From positions 1 through 47,343 of the forward strand of contig JAYWMQ010000029.1 in the NCBI GenBank assembly GCA_035873375.1: a stretch of DNA of 47,343 bases. The letters run 5' to 3'. Shown here piece by piece: positions 1 to 9,290 of the stretch. Under the pieces are notes generated by a model. That model was not told the origin of the DNA. It made no database searches and saw only the letters and a list, made by a program, of their open reading frames with translations. How positions within the stretch are numbered: position 1 is the first letter of the stretch; each line of letters begins with the position of its first letter. The translations under genes were made by a program, and so were the position numbers. This stretch comes from Nitrospirota bacterium (GTDB taxonomy: Bacteria; Nitrospirota; Thermodesulfovibrionia; Thermodesulfovibrionales; JdFR-85).

Positions 1-540
1 GGCGGCCACGTTCCAGCGGTATTGCCTGCCGGTATCAAGGCTGGCGCTGTAGGACGAACCACTGACGGAAGTGCTAACCACCAGTACACCTGATGCAATA
101 TCACGCACACCCACGCCGTAGGATGTTGCCCCGCTGACTGCCGACCAACTCAGGCTCACAGTTGAGCTGCTCGTTACCGGGCCGGGACTGGAGGTGATTC
201 CGGGAAAAGTGTTGGTGGGAGTGGCAGGTATCGTAACAGTAGTACCTGGTGTCTGGAAATACAGGGGGGTTGTGTAAGTGGAGCAACCGGCACTATTGCA
301 GGCGGCCACGTTCCAGCGGTATTGCCTACCGGCTTCAAGGCTGGCGCTGTAAGACGAACCACTGACGGAAGTATCCACTATCAGTACACCTGTGGCAATG
401 TCGCGCACTCCCAGGCTGTAGTATGTTGCCCCATTGACTGCAGACCAGCTCAAACTCACAGTTGAGCTGCTTGTTATTGGGCCGGGGCTGGAGGTGGTTC
501 CGGGAGAGGTGTTGGTGGGAGTGGGGGGTATCGTGACAGG
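1..540. repeat. 300-bp tandem coding repeat (FnIII-like units)
   Basis: Bases 1-60 and 301-360 are almost identical, and the similarity continues to about 240 and 540, giving a 300-bp period that encodes exactly 100 residues per unit. The repeat lies inside the lipoprotein gene and continues beyond the left edge. High nucleotide identity between units points to recent duplication or gene conversion. Confidence 0.9.
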
Positions 541-2529
541 TGGGTTAACTACAATGATAAAAGTTTTTTGTGCTTCCTGCTGTGGCGAACTGCTGTCAGT
601 AACTTTTGCTGTGAATGTATATGTCCCTGCTGTTGTGGACGTGCCGCTGATTATGCCTCCTGTACTCATGGTTAAACCAGGAGGCAGGTTACCACTGAGT
701 ATTGACCAGCTATAAGGGGCTTTACCACCAGTAGCTGATAAGTTCGTGGCAGTATATGAAATTCCTACTGTTCCTGGTGATAGGGAAGTTGGTGTAATGG
801 TAAGAAGTTCAGTTTGTTCACTAACCTTAATATCTACGCTTTTTGAATCAGTGCCACCTTTGCCATCTGAAACATTGCAGGTAATCGTATAAGTTCCTGC
901 TGTGGAAGGTGCAGTCCATGTTACTATTGGACCTGAGCCTGGAATATTACCCCCTGTTTTATCCCACGAAAAGGTTAAATTGTTGTTATCAGGGTCTGTT
1001 GCATAGCAAAATAGACTTATACTCACTCCTGTTTCAAAAGATAATGGATTGGATGATGGATTTGTTGTTAATGAATCTATTTCGGGTGCTTGATTCGCAA
1101 GAATCCTTTGGATAGAAACCTCTAAAATACTATCTCGATCTGCGAAAGTCGAAACATTATTGATTTCATTTATCACGTAACCATCTTTGTAGACAGTTAA
1201 GTCATGGCCCCCCTCCTTTAGATTAAGAGAGCATAAACCATTTGACAAGGTTGTTTGGCTATCGTCATAACGGTTGGTATCCGTATCGTAACTGGATACG
1301 AAAACACCCTCAAGAGGCTTACCACTAAAGGCGTCTTTAACTGTAATGCCTAAGTTACGGAATTGTGCAAATGAATCGTATGGTGTAAGAGTAAAATCCT
1401 GAACCCATACTTCGCTCGCAGCGATAGTTATTTTACCCGAAGTCGCAGCCTCATACTGCAGGCTCTTTACCGTAAGTTGATAATCCGCAGTATCTCCAGG
1501 TACAGGAATATTATTTAAAAAGCGATAATAACCATCGGCATCAGTCCAAATAACGCCAACTCCAGGATTAGGAACAAGAGAAACTTCTACACCTGGAAGA
1601 GGTCTCCCCGTATCTTTGTCGACGACCCGACCATTTATTGAGGCGTTCCGCAAGGGGTTAGGAAGTTCATCCTTTGGGACAATAATATAATATAGGCCAT
1701 GACCACAGCGTTCGGGACAACTAAATAAGGCAACTTCACTATTACCATCATAACCTAAATCTTTGTAGTATTTTTCTTTAGCATACTTACCAACCTGGTA
1801 AGCGACATCTGCGGTTGAAAGCATAACCCCTACAGTTGCGCTGAGGCTAGCTTTACCTGTAGTCATTATAATTCCAAGATAGTCATCTGATAATTTAAGA
1901 GTTGACTTTAATAACTCACCAAAGTGAAAGAGATCCTCTACTTTGATGGTTGCTTTATACGTGACGTTATTGTCTAAAAAATATTGCCAAAGTCTGCTTT
2001 CGACTTTATCTTGAGCTACAGGTATTTCATTATCTTTATCCTCACCGTCATCCCTTATCAATACTTGTCCCCACCTTGAGAGAAAAGCTTTTGGCATCTC
2101 TTCATTTGCCTCAGCACGGATAGAGGTGTTCTTTGCTGATTGTGAACCACTTATGTTAGCACTCACTACCTTATTAGGTATGTTTGTACTAATTATACTA
2201 AATGTATGATCATCATCTCCTGAAATAAAGAAAAATCCTCTTTTTTCATCAAAGGTTAGAGTTACCAGAATACCTAAGATAGGATCCCCGCTTTGTTCAT
2301 CTACTACTTGAAGTGTTTTGACACTTCCATCAGGCAAAGTGAACGTTGCTATCCCATTAGATTCAGTATATGTTTCATATGATTTTATCTCACTGGTACT
2401 ATTTCCGTCAGCTATTCCTCCGTCATCTCTGCCTTTATTACTGCTTTTTCCTCCACTACCACAACTTCCCAGAATAACCACAAATAAAAACATTACAATT
2501 ACTGCCAGTAGTCTTTTTGTTTTAAACAC
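1..2529 (-). CDS. Multidomain surface lipoprotein with FnIII-like repeats (3' end off the left edge)
   Basis: The reading frame is open for 843 codons and runs off the left edge, so the C-terminus is missing. I chose the GTG at 2529. It gives a lipoprotein signal peptide with a Lys/Arg n-region, a hydrophobic core and the lipobox LGSC, and an in-frame TAA lies just upstream. The alternative ATG at 2493 would lose the positive n-region. After a Ser/Gly/Asp-rich linker come a region of unknown fold, two carboxypeptidase-regulatory-like beta domains (residues about 290-460, including GRPLPGVEVSLVPNPG), a PKD/Ig-like domain, a putative-Ig (He_PIG-type) domain with LSPGTVGISY, then FnIII-like repeats of 100 residues. 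It is probably an outer-membrane-anchored adhesion or scaffold protein on the cell surface. The family architecture is recognised. The specific ligand is unknown. Confidence 0.85.
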   Translation of the reverse strand, partial: MFKTKRLLAVIVMFLFVVILGSCGSGGKSSNKGRDDGGIADGNSTSEIKSYETYTESNGIATFTLPDGSVKTLQVVDEQSGDPILGILVTLTFDEKRGFFFISGDDDHTFSIISTNIPNKVVSANISGSQSAKNTSIRAEANEEMPKAFLSRWGQVLIRDDGEDKDNEIPVAQDKVESRLWQYFLDNNVTYKATIKVEDLFHFGELLKSTLKLSDDYLGIIMTTGKASLSATVGVMLSTADVAYQVGKYAKEKYYKDLGYDGNSEVALFSCPERCGHGLYYIIVPKDELPNPLRNASINGRVVDKDTGRPLPGVEVSLVPNPGVGVIWTDADGYYRFLNNIPVPGDTADYQLTVKSLQYEAATSGKITIAASEVWVQDFTLTPYDSFAQFRNLGITVKDAFSGKPLEGVFVSSYDTDTNRYDDSQTTLSNGLCSLNLKEGGHDLTVYKDGYVINEINNVSTFADRDSILEVSIQRILANQAPEIDSLTTNPSSNPLSFETGVSISLFCYATDPDNNNLTFSWDKTGGNIPGSGPIVTWTAPSTAGTYTITCNVSDGKGGTDSKSVDIKVSEQTELLTITPTSLSPGTVGISYTATNLSATGGKAPYSWSILSGNLPPGLTMSTGGIISGTSTTAGTYTFTAKVTDSSSPQQEAQKTFIIVVNPPVTIPPTPTNTSPGTTSSPGPITSSSTVSLSWSAVNGATYYSLGVRDIATGVLIVDTSVSGSSYSASLEAGRQYRWNVAACNSAGCSTYTTPLYFQTPGTTVTIPATPTNTFPGITSSPGPVTSSSTVSLSWSAVSGATSYGVGVRDIASGVLVVSTSVSGSSYSASLDTGRQYRWNVAA

Positions 2530-2618
2530 ATCCTCCCCCTTATACGGACATTATTTTAACCAATTTGTTTAACCCTTTTGGGGTTACATCGTTCTGCTGG
2601 AGTCGAAAGGAGAGGTGA

Positions 2619-2810
2619 TTGATAAGTCCGAATGTGAGCAAAATATTCCCCCCTTTATCTATGAATACGAGTCAGAACCCTGGAGACGAAATTAATTCAA
2701 ACCCTTTCCCTAATAGTTCCTTGAGGTTGATTTATAAAACCTTAGTTCCAGAAGGTAAAGAGCAAATGCCGGAAATTGAAGTGGAAGTCCGTTTTAGCTC
2801 ACTAAATTAA
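2619..2810 (+). CDS. Possible small protein, TTG start
   Basis: This is a 63-residue ORF whose only strong argument is the ribosome site: an AAGGAGAGGTGA sequence sits immediately before a TTG at 2619. The product is Pro/Asn/Ser-rich at the N-terminus and ends in an acidic beta-like stretch (EIEVEVRF). I recognise no family, signal peptide or membrane segment. It lies divergently from the lipoprotein gene, in a region otherwise without genes. It could be a fragment of a larger lost gene. Confidence 0.3.
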   Translation: MISPNVSKIFPPLSMNTSQNPGDEINSNPFPNSSLRLIYKTLVPEGKEQMPEIEVEVRFSSLN

Positions 2811-2933
2811 TACCACATATTATGCTATTTGTCAATAATAAAAAATATCGTTACAAAATGATACGGTGGCAACGAGTAAAGGCTATCAGCCATCTGGCCA
2901 GAGAATATCTGGGATATCGTACCAGGAAAACCT

Positions 2934-3206
2934 TTACTCTTGCTCTGCTTCATTGTCTTGGTGGTCTTCATCTCCCTCAATCTGTACACAAATCTCGTGA
3001 GGGGCCGATTTTAAAATGTCCTGTTTCCAGCCATCACAAACGTATCCTTGTTCTTCTATATTAAAACTTATCCCCTGCGGTCTCATACACCAGGTGCCTA
3101 AATCTCCACCTTTAATAGCATAATAGCAATTCCAGCAAGATCTGCTCGATTTTCTCTTTTTCTTTCTGAAATTCCTTGGTCGTGCTCTTGGCTTACGATT
3201 TTTCAA
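2934..3206 (-). CDS. Small basic zinc-knuckle protein
   Basis: This 90-residue protein starts with a very basic stretch (about 15 Lys/Arg in the first 25 residues) that could bind nucleic acid. A cysteine set follows: CWNC, then C in GTWCMRP, then C in GYVCDGW, which resembles a single zinc-binding knuckle. The C-terminus is acidic (GDEDHQDNEAEQE). The start is a TTG at 3206 preceded by GAAAGGA. Short zinc-binding proteins of this kind are frequent in phages and plasmids, and several others occur in this window. The function is unknown. Confidence 0.6.
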   Translation of the reverse strand: MKNRKPRARPRNFRKKKRKSSRSCWNCYYAIKGGDLGTWCMRPQGISFNIEEQGYVCDGWKQDILKSAPHEICVQIEGDEDHQDNEAEQE

Positions 3207-3412
3207 GGTTTTCCTTTCTCCAATTCATACCAACTCAATAGAGATGCAAGATACTTCATATATTACTATCAATGTGATGTCAGGTCAAATCTGATTCCTC
3301 CTGTTTCAATTCTTCCTGTAGAAAGAATAGAGGCTAAGAGCATCTGCAAATAGTTTCTCTAACATTGCAGGACTGCAATATGCATAGCTGCTTACAGGAC
3401 AAAAAGGATCAG

Positions 3413-4639
3413 TTAGAACAATGTAAGCACTTCAATCTCTGCTTTTGGTGGATGGGGAATTTCTTTTCCCGTGTCTTCTTTTTCAGACTCTTTCAGGTTT
3501 TGACCTTTATCTTTTGCTTTCAGTTCAGTACCTTCAATGTCACAGACACAGTCAGAACTTCCAGTACAGTACTGTTCCGAGGCCGAGACCAAGTGGCTTA
3601 TCAGGTAATCACTCACCCATTTTCCCGAGATTATATCGTAGATATCTTCAACATCATTTTCATTGAGCCACTCACAGAGTTCGTCACCATAAAAGGCATA
3701 TATGCAGACATTGGGAATCACGGTTCTAACTACGGGGTTATATACGGCAGCTACTGTATTGCCGCGCAGCATATCTACAGCGGAGTATCTTATAAATAAC
3801 TGATTTGCCTCTGGTGTTGGTAAGTAATAAGCTCCATGTACTATCAGCCCCGGTATCATCACAGAGCTTACTGCAGTACGTAGGTTTGTAAGTATTTCGT
3901 AATCGAGGGGATGTGGATTCAAGGATACCATACAGTCTTGGCCGTTGCAGTTCTTGCCGGTCTCAAGAACAATTTTGTAAGTGTCTGTCACAATACCGGT
4001 TTTATTGAAGAATTCCTTCTGTAATACATATACATTATGATGGCTGTACTGTGATAAGTGAAGTTTTTCTGCGTCATTGTGGAAATAATCATTTGGACAG
4101 CGAGTGTAAGCAGTGTTTTTTAATGACATCCATAATCTTGCCTCAGTGTAACATTCAATGGCTGTGCCTCTGTTTGTATAGTACAATTTTCTGTATGTTT
4201 GCAACTTCTTTGCTATCTCGGTATTTTTCTTTGGAAGCTTGTTGCTGATCTTTAAGCTTATACATTTACCAGAGAATCCGGAATTTGGCATGTAGTGATC
4301 CAGGAGAATTTCAAAATAATCTCCATAAGCATTAAGCCTCATTCCTGTAAGATGAGGGGCTGAAAGGTTGCAGCCGGTATATACCATTCCTCCCTCGTCT
4401 TTACAGTCAATGTATACCTTGCTGTTTAATACTGCAATGGAAGCTTTTTTGAAGTGGTACGGATACCGGGCGGCCAGATGGTAGTCAAGAATCCCAAAGT
4501 GTGAGGTGTCAGAAATAGTGATTCCGTGGACAAATAACAGGGCTTTGTAGATGTTCTCTTTCTCGATGGAAAAAGAGCTGTTACCTATCTCTTTGTAAGG
4601 AACGTTTTCTAAAATTGCTCTGAGTATAACTTTCGCCAT
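3413..4639 (-). CDS. Hypothetical protein, 408 aa
   Basis: I do not recognise this protein. It has an ATG start with a strong AGGAGG site in the overlapping purine tract GGAGGGAGGAT. The sequence is a globular alternation of beta- and alpha-like segments with scattered cysteines and histidines but no clear nucleotide-binding or catalytic motif. The last 50 residues are charged and probably disordered. It has no signal peptide and no membrane segment. It lies at the downstream (left) end of the minus-strand block after two other unknown genes, so it may belong to the same transcript as the SNF2 helicase, though a terminator-like hairpin at 5638-5667 intervenes. Confidence 0.75.
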   Translation of the reverse strand: MAKVILRAILENVPYKEIGNSSFSIEKENIYKALLFVHGITISDTSHFGILDYHLAARYPYHFKKASIAVLNSKVYIDCKDEGGMVYTGCNLSAPHLTGMRLNAYGDYFEILLDHYMPNSGFSGKCISLKISNKLPKKNTEIAKKLQTYRKLYYTNRGTAIECYTEARLWMSLKNTAYTRCPNDYFHNDAEKLHLSQYSHHNVYVLQKEFFNKTGIVTDTYKIVLETGKNCNGQDCMVSLNPHPLDYEILTNLRTAVSSVMIPGLIVHGAYYLPTPEANQLFIRYSAVDMLRGNTVAAVYNPVVRTVIPNVCIYAFYGDELCEWLNENDVEDIYDIISGKWVSDYLISHLVSASEQYCTGSSDCVCDIEGTELKAKDKGQNLKESEKEDTGKEIPHPPKAEIEVLTLF

Positions 4640-4703
4640 ATCCTCCCTCCTTTCCGGAGTTTTTAATAAATGAACTCATGTTTGCTTATTGATATTGATA
4701 AAC

Positions 4704-5117
4704 TTATGCCGCCAGTTCTTCCAATCCCTCCGTAACGAGATTGTCCACAGCTGATTCTGCAAGTGATTCAGCTTCTTTTTCAGTAGTAACCGGCATATGA
4801 AAAACGGGGAAGCATCCTTTCCCGTGGTTACTGTTTTTTTCAAAAACTACTACAACTTTTTCTTCAGGGTTGTTCCTGTTCGTCCAGAGTTCTGCAAGGA
4901 ACGCTCCTTTAATACAGAGGTCCTTATTTTCTATATTCCATCCTCTTGTAACGTTACACAGCTCAAAGCATATCTGTAATTTCTTGGAATATTGTTTCTT
5001 TTCTGTTTTAGGGGGTGAACCAGTGTTCACTCTCTCTATCAGTAGTTCGTGAAGGCTTGATAAAAGAACCGATACATTATATCCGATGGTGTTTTTACGT
5101 TTAGGGAAAATGTCCAT
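4704..5117 (-). CDS. Hypothetical protein, 137 aa
   Basis: Unrecognised soluble protein. The first third is basic (PKRKN and KTEKKQYSKK). The middle is beta-rich, with KVVVVFEKNSNHGKGCFPVFHMPV, and the C-terminal helix is acidic, ending GLEELAA. It lacks a signal peptide, membrane segment and cysteine cluster. It sits between two other unknown genes on the same strand. The short gaps suggest one transcript. Confidence 0.7.
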   Translation of the reverse strand: MDIFPKRKNTIGYNVSVLLSSLHELLIERVNTGSPPKTEKKQYSKKLQICFELCNVTRGWNIENKDLCIKGAFLAELWTNRNNPEEKVVVVFEKNSNHGKGCFPVFHMPVTTEKEAESLAESAVDNLVTEGLEELAA

Positions 5118-5162
5118 ATTAGTTGCTCTCCTTTTATATGGAATTGCCTGTGCAACAAAGTG

Positions 5163-5624
5163 TCATGCTGACCGGTATATCCGTTTCTTTTTTGCATTAT
5201 TAATGACAACAGTTTTACCTTTAATGTTTTTAATTATCATCGGGTAGAGCTGTTTAACCTTTTTAATGCTTTCGCATTTATCGCAGCCCGACAGAACGTT
5301 CCTGATCCTGTCAGCACAGATACTGCATACGTTGTCAATGTCAATGACTTTCCCGTTTTCCACACGGTATAACAGCTTTTCAAAAACGTTTTTCACCTTG
5401 GAGATTGCATTTATTGGGAATGCAATATAGCGCCCGTCTGATACCTCTGCCATTGCAAAGCTGTTCAAAGGCATAAACCGCTCTAAGGCCTGTTTTTTGC
5501 TTCCGTAATATTCGTAGACATAGACTACGGGAAGATCCTTGATTACTCCGGCATGTTTGTAAGTAATCAGGTTTTCTATATCGCTTGTCTTGTAGGCCAG
5601 GCGATGGAGTGTAATATCCTTCAC
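5163..5624 (-). CDS. Hypothetical protein with CxxC pairs, 153 aa
   Basis: The longest frame begins with an ATG at 5657, but that ATG lies in the loop of a terminator-like hairpin. A canonical ACAGGAGG site sits seven bases before the GTG at 5624, so I place the start there (VKDITLHRLAYK). The protein has a beta-rich N-terminal half and a central zinc-binding candidate, CSIC followed about 13 residues later by CDKC. The C-terminus is basic (KKKRIYRSA). I recognise no family. The cysteine arrangement suggests a structural metal site, possibly for nucleic-acid or protein binding. Confidence 0.7.
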   Translation of the reverse strand: MKDITLHRLAYKTSDIENLITYKHAGVIKDLPVVYVYEYYGSKKQALERFMPLNSFAMAEVSDGRYIAFPINAISKVKNVFEKLLYRVENGKVIDIDNVCSICADRIRNVLSGCDKCESIKKVKQLYPMIIKNIKGKTVVINNAKKKRIYRSA

Positions 5625-5637
5625 TGCAACCTCCTGT

Positions 5638-5667
5638 AAAATAATAAGGGACGGCATTAACCGTCCC
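5638..5667 (-). terminator. Rho-independent terminator after the SNF2 gene
   Basis: On the minus strand a perfect 7-bp stem GGGACGG/CCGTCCC (5661-5667 with 5648-5654) encloses a 6-base loop and is followed by TTATTATTTT. It lies just past the SNF2 stop codon and before the preferred start of the next gene. Confidence 0.75.
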
Positions 5668-5679
5668 TATATGATTAAG

Positions 5680-8600
5680 TCAGAACAGGTTTATCTGTTG
5701 GTAATGGACGACCGGCTCGATGGCTGGCCAGGATATGTGGCTATCTTCAACGGTTTTTGCGGTAAAAGAACTTCTTTTGATAATCATCTCAGCAGGTTTT
5801 TCCTCCATCAGACGTCTTGCTACCTGTACCTGGATAGCCTCCTGGATCGCATCAGCAGGCTGGTAGATGGCCCTTCTGTCCAGCACGTTCTTTATTGCTT
5901 CCCCTTTCTGGACAATCAGTTCAAACATGTGCTCGTCGATTGTCTTCCTGCTGAGAAGGAAATAGACCTTCACGGGTTTTCTGGAAATAAGCCGGTGAGC
6001 CCTGTCCATGGCCTGCTCGTGTTCCTCCGGAGTCCATCCTACGTCAGTAAAGATAACGTTGTTAGCCCCGTCAATATCATAGCTTCTGCCAATCAGTTCA
6101 GGGGAACTGATAAGTGCCGTACTGGAATCCGTGTTGAACCTCTGGATTATCTCGAATCTCTTTTTAGTGCCCTGTTTTATGTGTATATTCTTTATCCCCA
6201 GATTGTTCAGGGTCTTCCTGACGTAATCAGCCATATCTACAAGCGTGGAGAATACAAGAACTTTCTCGCCCTTGGCCTGAATCTCCCTGATCTTATCTGC
6301 AATCCAGAGGATTTTGGGCCATACGCCATGGTATTCCATGCCGACAGGAGGAAGGTAGCGTTCAGCTACCGGGATTGTGGATGCTGCTTTCAGGGACCAG
6401 AGGTTTGCGCCGATAATCCTGGCATCAGGATTGTCTTTTTCAAGTTCTGTGGCAAGCTCTTCCAGCTTTCTGTTCAGCACAGCCTGATAAAGCAGTTCCT
6501 GTTCTTCGTCCATATCAATGGTAACCGCTTCTATATTCTTTGATACCGTACCGCTTACATCATTCTTCAGTCTTCTTACCATAAATGGAGCAAGCAGTTT
6601 CCACAGTATTGTCAGGTTTGAGACCTCGGGAGTCTTACGCCATACCGGAACAGAACGGCCTGAATCGTCAGCCTTATAGCCCTTGATTATCTGCGTTCCA
6701 AACTGCTTTTCAAAGAATGAAAAACCTCCCAGGTACTGGTAGGGAAACATGGGATTATTGAACCCAAGCAGCCAGGAGACGGGCCAGAAGAGCTCGTAAG
6801 GATAGTTCTTCATCAGGTTTGCCGTTACCAGCAGCCTTCCCTTTGCATGCAGACTCCGCACAGCTGTGGATCTCAGGGTGTTTTTGTTCTTTACAAGCTG
6901 CGCTTCGTCAATAATTACACAGGAAAACAGTTTTTTCAGTTTCTTGTATGCCGGATACGTACCGGATGAACCCTTCTTCTCCTTTGCTTCTTCAGTAATC
7001 AACCGGCATTTCTCAGGAGTCAGAGGGTGTTTCCTTTTGTAAGTATATGTGGGTCTTTGACACTCAAAGCAGTACCTGCCCGTATAGTTCCTTGAGCCAC
7101 ATAACGGGCAGACCTTCCGTGCCTGTTTAACCGTCTTGCCGCAGCTTGGGCACTTTCTGGATTTGATTTCCCTGACAACTGCTTTCAGTCCTTTGTTGTC
7201 CCCATACTCTATACAGGTCCAGGGATCCAGGTACAGATCAGATTCATGGCCGAGAAATTCGAAAGAACTGATATAGAAAACAGAGCCGTTGTTTTTAATC
7301 CCGGCCTTGATCTTCTCCTTAAGCTTTCTTACTGCCGGCCAATCATTGAGTGCCTCCACATTGAATCCGAACTTCTTCAGTTCATGCAGCCACTTATCAA
7401 CATACTGGTTTTGTACGGCAACAAGGACCCTTTTATACCCTCTGAGTTTAGCCCAAGCTGCTGACATAAAGGTCTTTCCAAGGCCTCTGTCGTGGGCAAA
7501 GTAAACAGACGGTTTGGTAGCGGCAAGGGCAACGTCCTGTAGCTGAAAGTCCTGGAATTCCGGAAACATTTTTCCTGCCTTCTTCTTCCATCCTGACAGC
7601 ACTGCCGGGTATTGTTCCTCTATTGAGTTTACAACCGGCAGACCGAAAGCCCTTATGAAATCCTTAATGTCTTCGTCATCGTCTTCCCAGAGAGTATGGT
7701 CATTCACCGAAACAGTCATGAATCCACGTTTAACGTCTCCGTCGTTCCTCTTTTTCCAGCCAACATGCAACTTATACCGTTGTCCTTTATTTATTCCGAG
7801 TCTGGGAATATCGTTTAATGCCGTATGCTCTCCTTCCTTTATATAGGCAAGGGTCTGCTGAGGAAGCACCGGCATCAGAGGAGTAGTCAAATACCGGTAT
7901 TTTTCATGCTGCCGCTCTGACAGAACCTTTGCTTGGGGCTCGACATTAACATCAAACCCGAATTCCTTCAAAACCTCTATTCTTTTATCAAGAGATACAA
8001 ATGCTGTAACCGGAAACTTCTGGTATGCATCTATGACACCGGTGTAAGTCGTATACAAAGGGTTATATACGTTTATTGTCTTGTTGTAAAGGGTTAGAAG
8101 ACCTGAAGTTGCCTCTGATGAACAGCGTATTCCCTTGTGGGTAACAGTAACGGCATCCTGAACGTCCACCTTGCATATTCTGTCTATATTAGGAAGATAT
8201 ACCCTCTCGATGCTTTCGTCAGATACCGGAATTAACAGTTTGATGCGCTCCTGAAACTCCCGGGAAAACTCACTGTCGCTCAACTCCGCTTGCCCATACA
8301 TGTCTTTACCCAGCAAGGCACAGAGAAAGTCTTTGTTGAATATGCCCGCGGCATTTTTAGGCATCTCAAGTACCCGAGTAAGATAGCCCCCATAGCTGTT
8401 GCAGAATTCCAGATGGGAGGAGTTGTACTCTCTGGAGATTACAAAGTCGAACTTATCACGCAGCAATTCCCTGTAGTCATCGAGCCTGTCAATGGGCTTC
8501 CAGCGTGTATGAATTCTGTCTACATCCGTAAAGTAATGAACATTGGCCCCAGACATGGCAAGAACTCTGCATCCGTTCAGTTTGCCTATAACGAGAACGT

Positions 8601-8700
8601 TTAACCCTTCGAATCCCCTGGTAAAGACTGCTTTGGTAAGAAGAACAGTAAAAGGGTCTGTTGTCTTCTTCTTCCTTGTGGCTTCTTCAGTCAATAACAC
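5680..8700 (-). CDS. SNF2-family DEAD-like helicase with an inserted zinc ribbon
   Basis: This 1006-residue ATP-dependent DNA translocase or remodeller has an N-terminal domain of about 380 residues of unknown fold, then the ATPase core. Helicase motif I is RGLGKT (near residue 405), motif II is IIDEAQ (near 620), and the C-terminal lobe carries SSPELIGRSYDIDGANNVIF and AMDRAHRLISRK, matching SNF2 motifs V and VI. Between motifs Ia and II sits a cysteine-rich insertion (about residues 515-555) with CPSC, CPLC and CFEC, probably two zinc ribbons. The GTG start at 8700 overlaps the upstream stop by 14 bases and uses AGGAGG, which implies translational coupling. Its place with SSB, RecG and SbcCD suggests a role in replication or recombination on the element. 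Confidence 0.9.
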   Translation of the reverse strand: MLLTEEATRKKKTTDPFTVLLTKAVFTRGFEGLNVLVIGKLNGCRVLAMSGANVHYFTDVDRIHTRWKPIDRLDDYRELLRDKFDFVISREYNSSHLEFCNSYGGYLTRVLEMPKNAAGIFNKDFLCALLGKDMYGQAELSDSEFSREFQERIKLLIPVSDESIERVYLPNIDRICKVDVQDAVTVTHKGIRCSSEATSGLLTLYNKTINVYNPLYTTYTGVIDAYQKFPVTAFVSLDKRIEVLKEFGFDVNVEPQAKVLSERQHEKYRYLTTPLMPVLPQQTLAYIKEGEHTALNDIPRLGINKGQRYKLHVGWKKRNDGDVKRGFMTVSVNDHTLWEDDDEDIKDFIRAFGLPVVNSIEEQYPAVLSGWKKKAGKMFPEFQDFQLQDVALAATKPSVYFAHDRGLGKTFMSAAWAKLRGYKRVLVAVQNQYVDKWLHELKKFGFNVEALNDWPAVRKLKEKIKAGIKNNGSVFYISSFEFLGHESDLYLDPWTCIEYGDNKGLKAVVREIKSRKCPSCGKTVKQARKVCPLCGSRNYTGRYCFECQRPTYTYKRKHPLTPEKCRLITEEAKEKKGSSGTYPAYKKLKKLFSCVIIDEAQLVKNKNTLRSTAVRSLHAKGRLLVTANLMKNYPYELFWPVSWLLGFNNPMFPYQYLGGFSFFEKQFGTQIIKGYKADDSGRSVPVWRKTPEVSNLTILWKLLAPFMVRRLKNDVSGTVSKNIEAVTIDMDEEQELLYQAVLNRKLEELATELEKDNPDARIIGANLWSLKAASTIPVAERYLPPVGMEYHGVWPKILWIADKIREIQAKGEKVLVFSTLVDMADYVRKTLNNLGIKNIHIKQGTKKRFEIIQRFNTDSSTALISSPELIGRSYDIDGANNVIFTDVGWTPEEHEQAMDRAHRLISRKPVKVYFLLSRKTIDEHMFELIVQKGEAIKNVLDRRAIYQPADAIQEAIQVQVARRLMEEKPAEMIIKRSSFTAKTVEDSHISWPAIEPVVHYQQINLF

Positions 8701-9226
8701 CTGTCATGCCTCCTGTAAAGAATAGGGGATTTTTCGGCTCGGTTTTAAATTCCTCAAGTATATCGTCCCCCCTCCTTCTTCTCCTCCTTCTCCTGCCTGG
8801 ATGCATTTGACTTACTACAAGAGCTACTCTGTCAGAGTTCTCACATTCGTCCTCCAGTGCTGAGATAGAGAAGTACTCATCCATTAATACCTTATCGTAT
8901 ATACCAACCAGTTTTTGCAGGATCATCTCTGCAGCCTCAATACATGGTGCAACAATGGCCCAGCTTGTATTTTTAGGGATCGGGAATTTATACCGGAACC
9001 TGTCCTTGAACCACAGTGTATAGAGATTGTTTCTACTGTCGATCTTTATACGCTCAACTGCATACCCAGGCCCCAGGAATCTTTTTGGACTAGTCTGTCC
9101 GATTAATTGAGCAAAGAACGTATTGCTGTCCCTGAACAAACTTACAAGCGAATATTCCTCGTACCTTGTCAAAGCGGGATTTGAAAGGATGGCGATCTTC
9201 CCATCCCTTGTATTTTCAACACGCAT
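8687..9226 (-). CDS. Hypothetical protein with an eight-arginine run, 179 aa
   Basis: Unrecognised 179-residue protein. It begins with a beta-rich region and has an aromatic basic stretch (LWFKDRFRYKFPIP) in the middle. Near residue 145 there is a run of eight arginines encoded only by AGG and AGA codons. The tail ends GGMTGVID, with its TGA overlapping the GTG start of the SNF2 gene, so the two proteins are translationally coupled and may work together. The arginine tract could bind DNA or RNA. No enzymatic motif is visible. Confidence 0.75.
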   Translation of the reverse strand: MRVENTRDGKIAILSNPALTRYEEYSLVSLFRDSNTFFAQLIGQTSPKRFLGPGYAVERIKIDSRNNLYTLWFKDRFRYKFPIPKNTSWAIVAPCIEAAEMILQKLVGIYDKVLMDEYFSISALEDECENSDRVALVVSQMHPGRRRRRRRRGDDILEEFKTEPKNPLFFTGGMTGVID

Positions 9227-9290
9227 ACAACCTCCCGGAAATCAATCAGGATTTTATACAGACAGGATCTTTTCGGCAGATGCCAGGGTT

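Noticed and set aside
1-540. Possible CRISPR-like repeat array
   Set aside because: The 300-bp period is coding and made of FnIII-like domains, with no spacers.
2822-3064. 80-residue rightward frame
   Set aside because: Overlaps the leftward zinc-knuckle gene and has no ribosome site.
5671-6543. 290-residue rightward frame
   Set aside because: Antisense shadow of the SNF2 helicase gene, which has clear motifs. It has no ribosome site and no family features.
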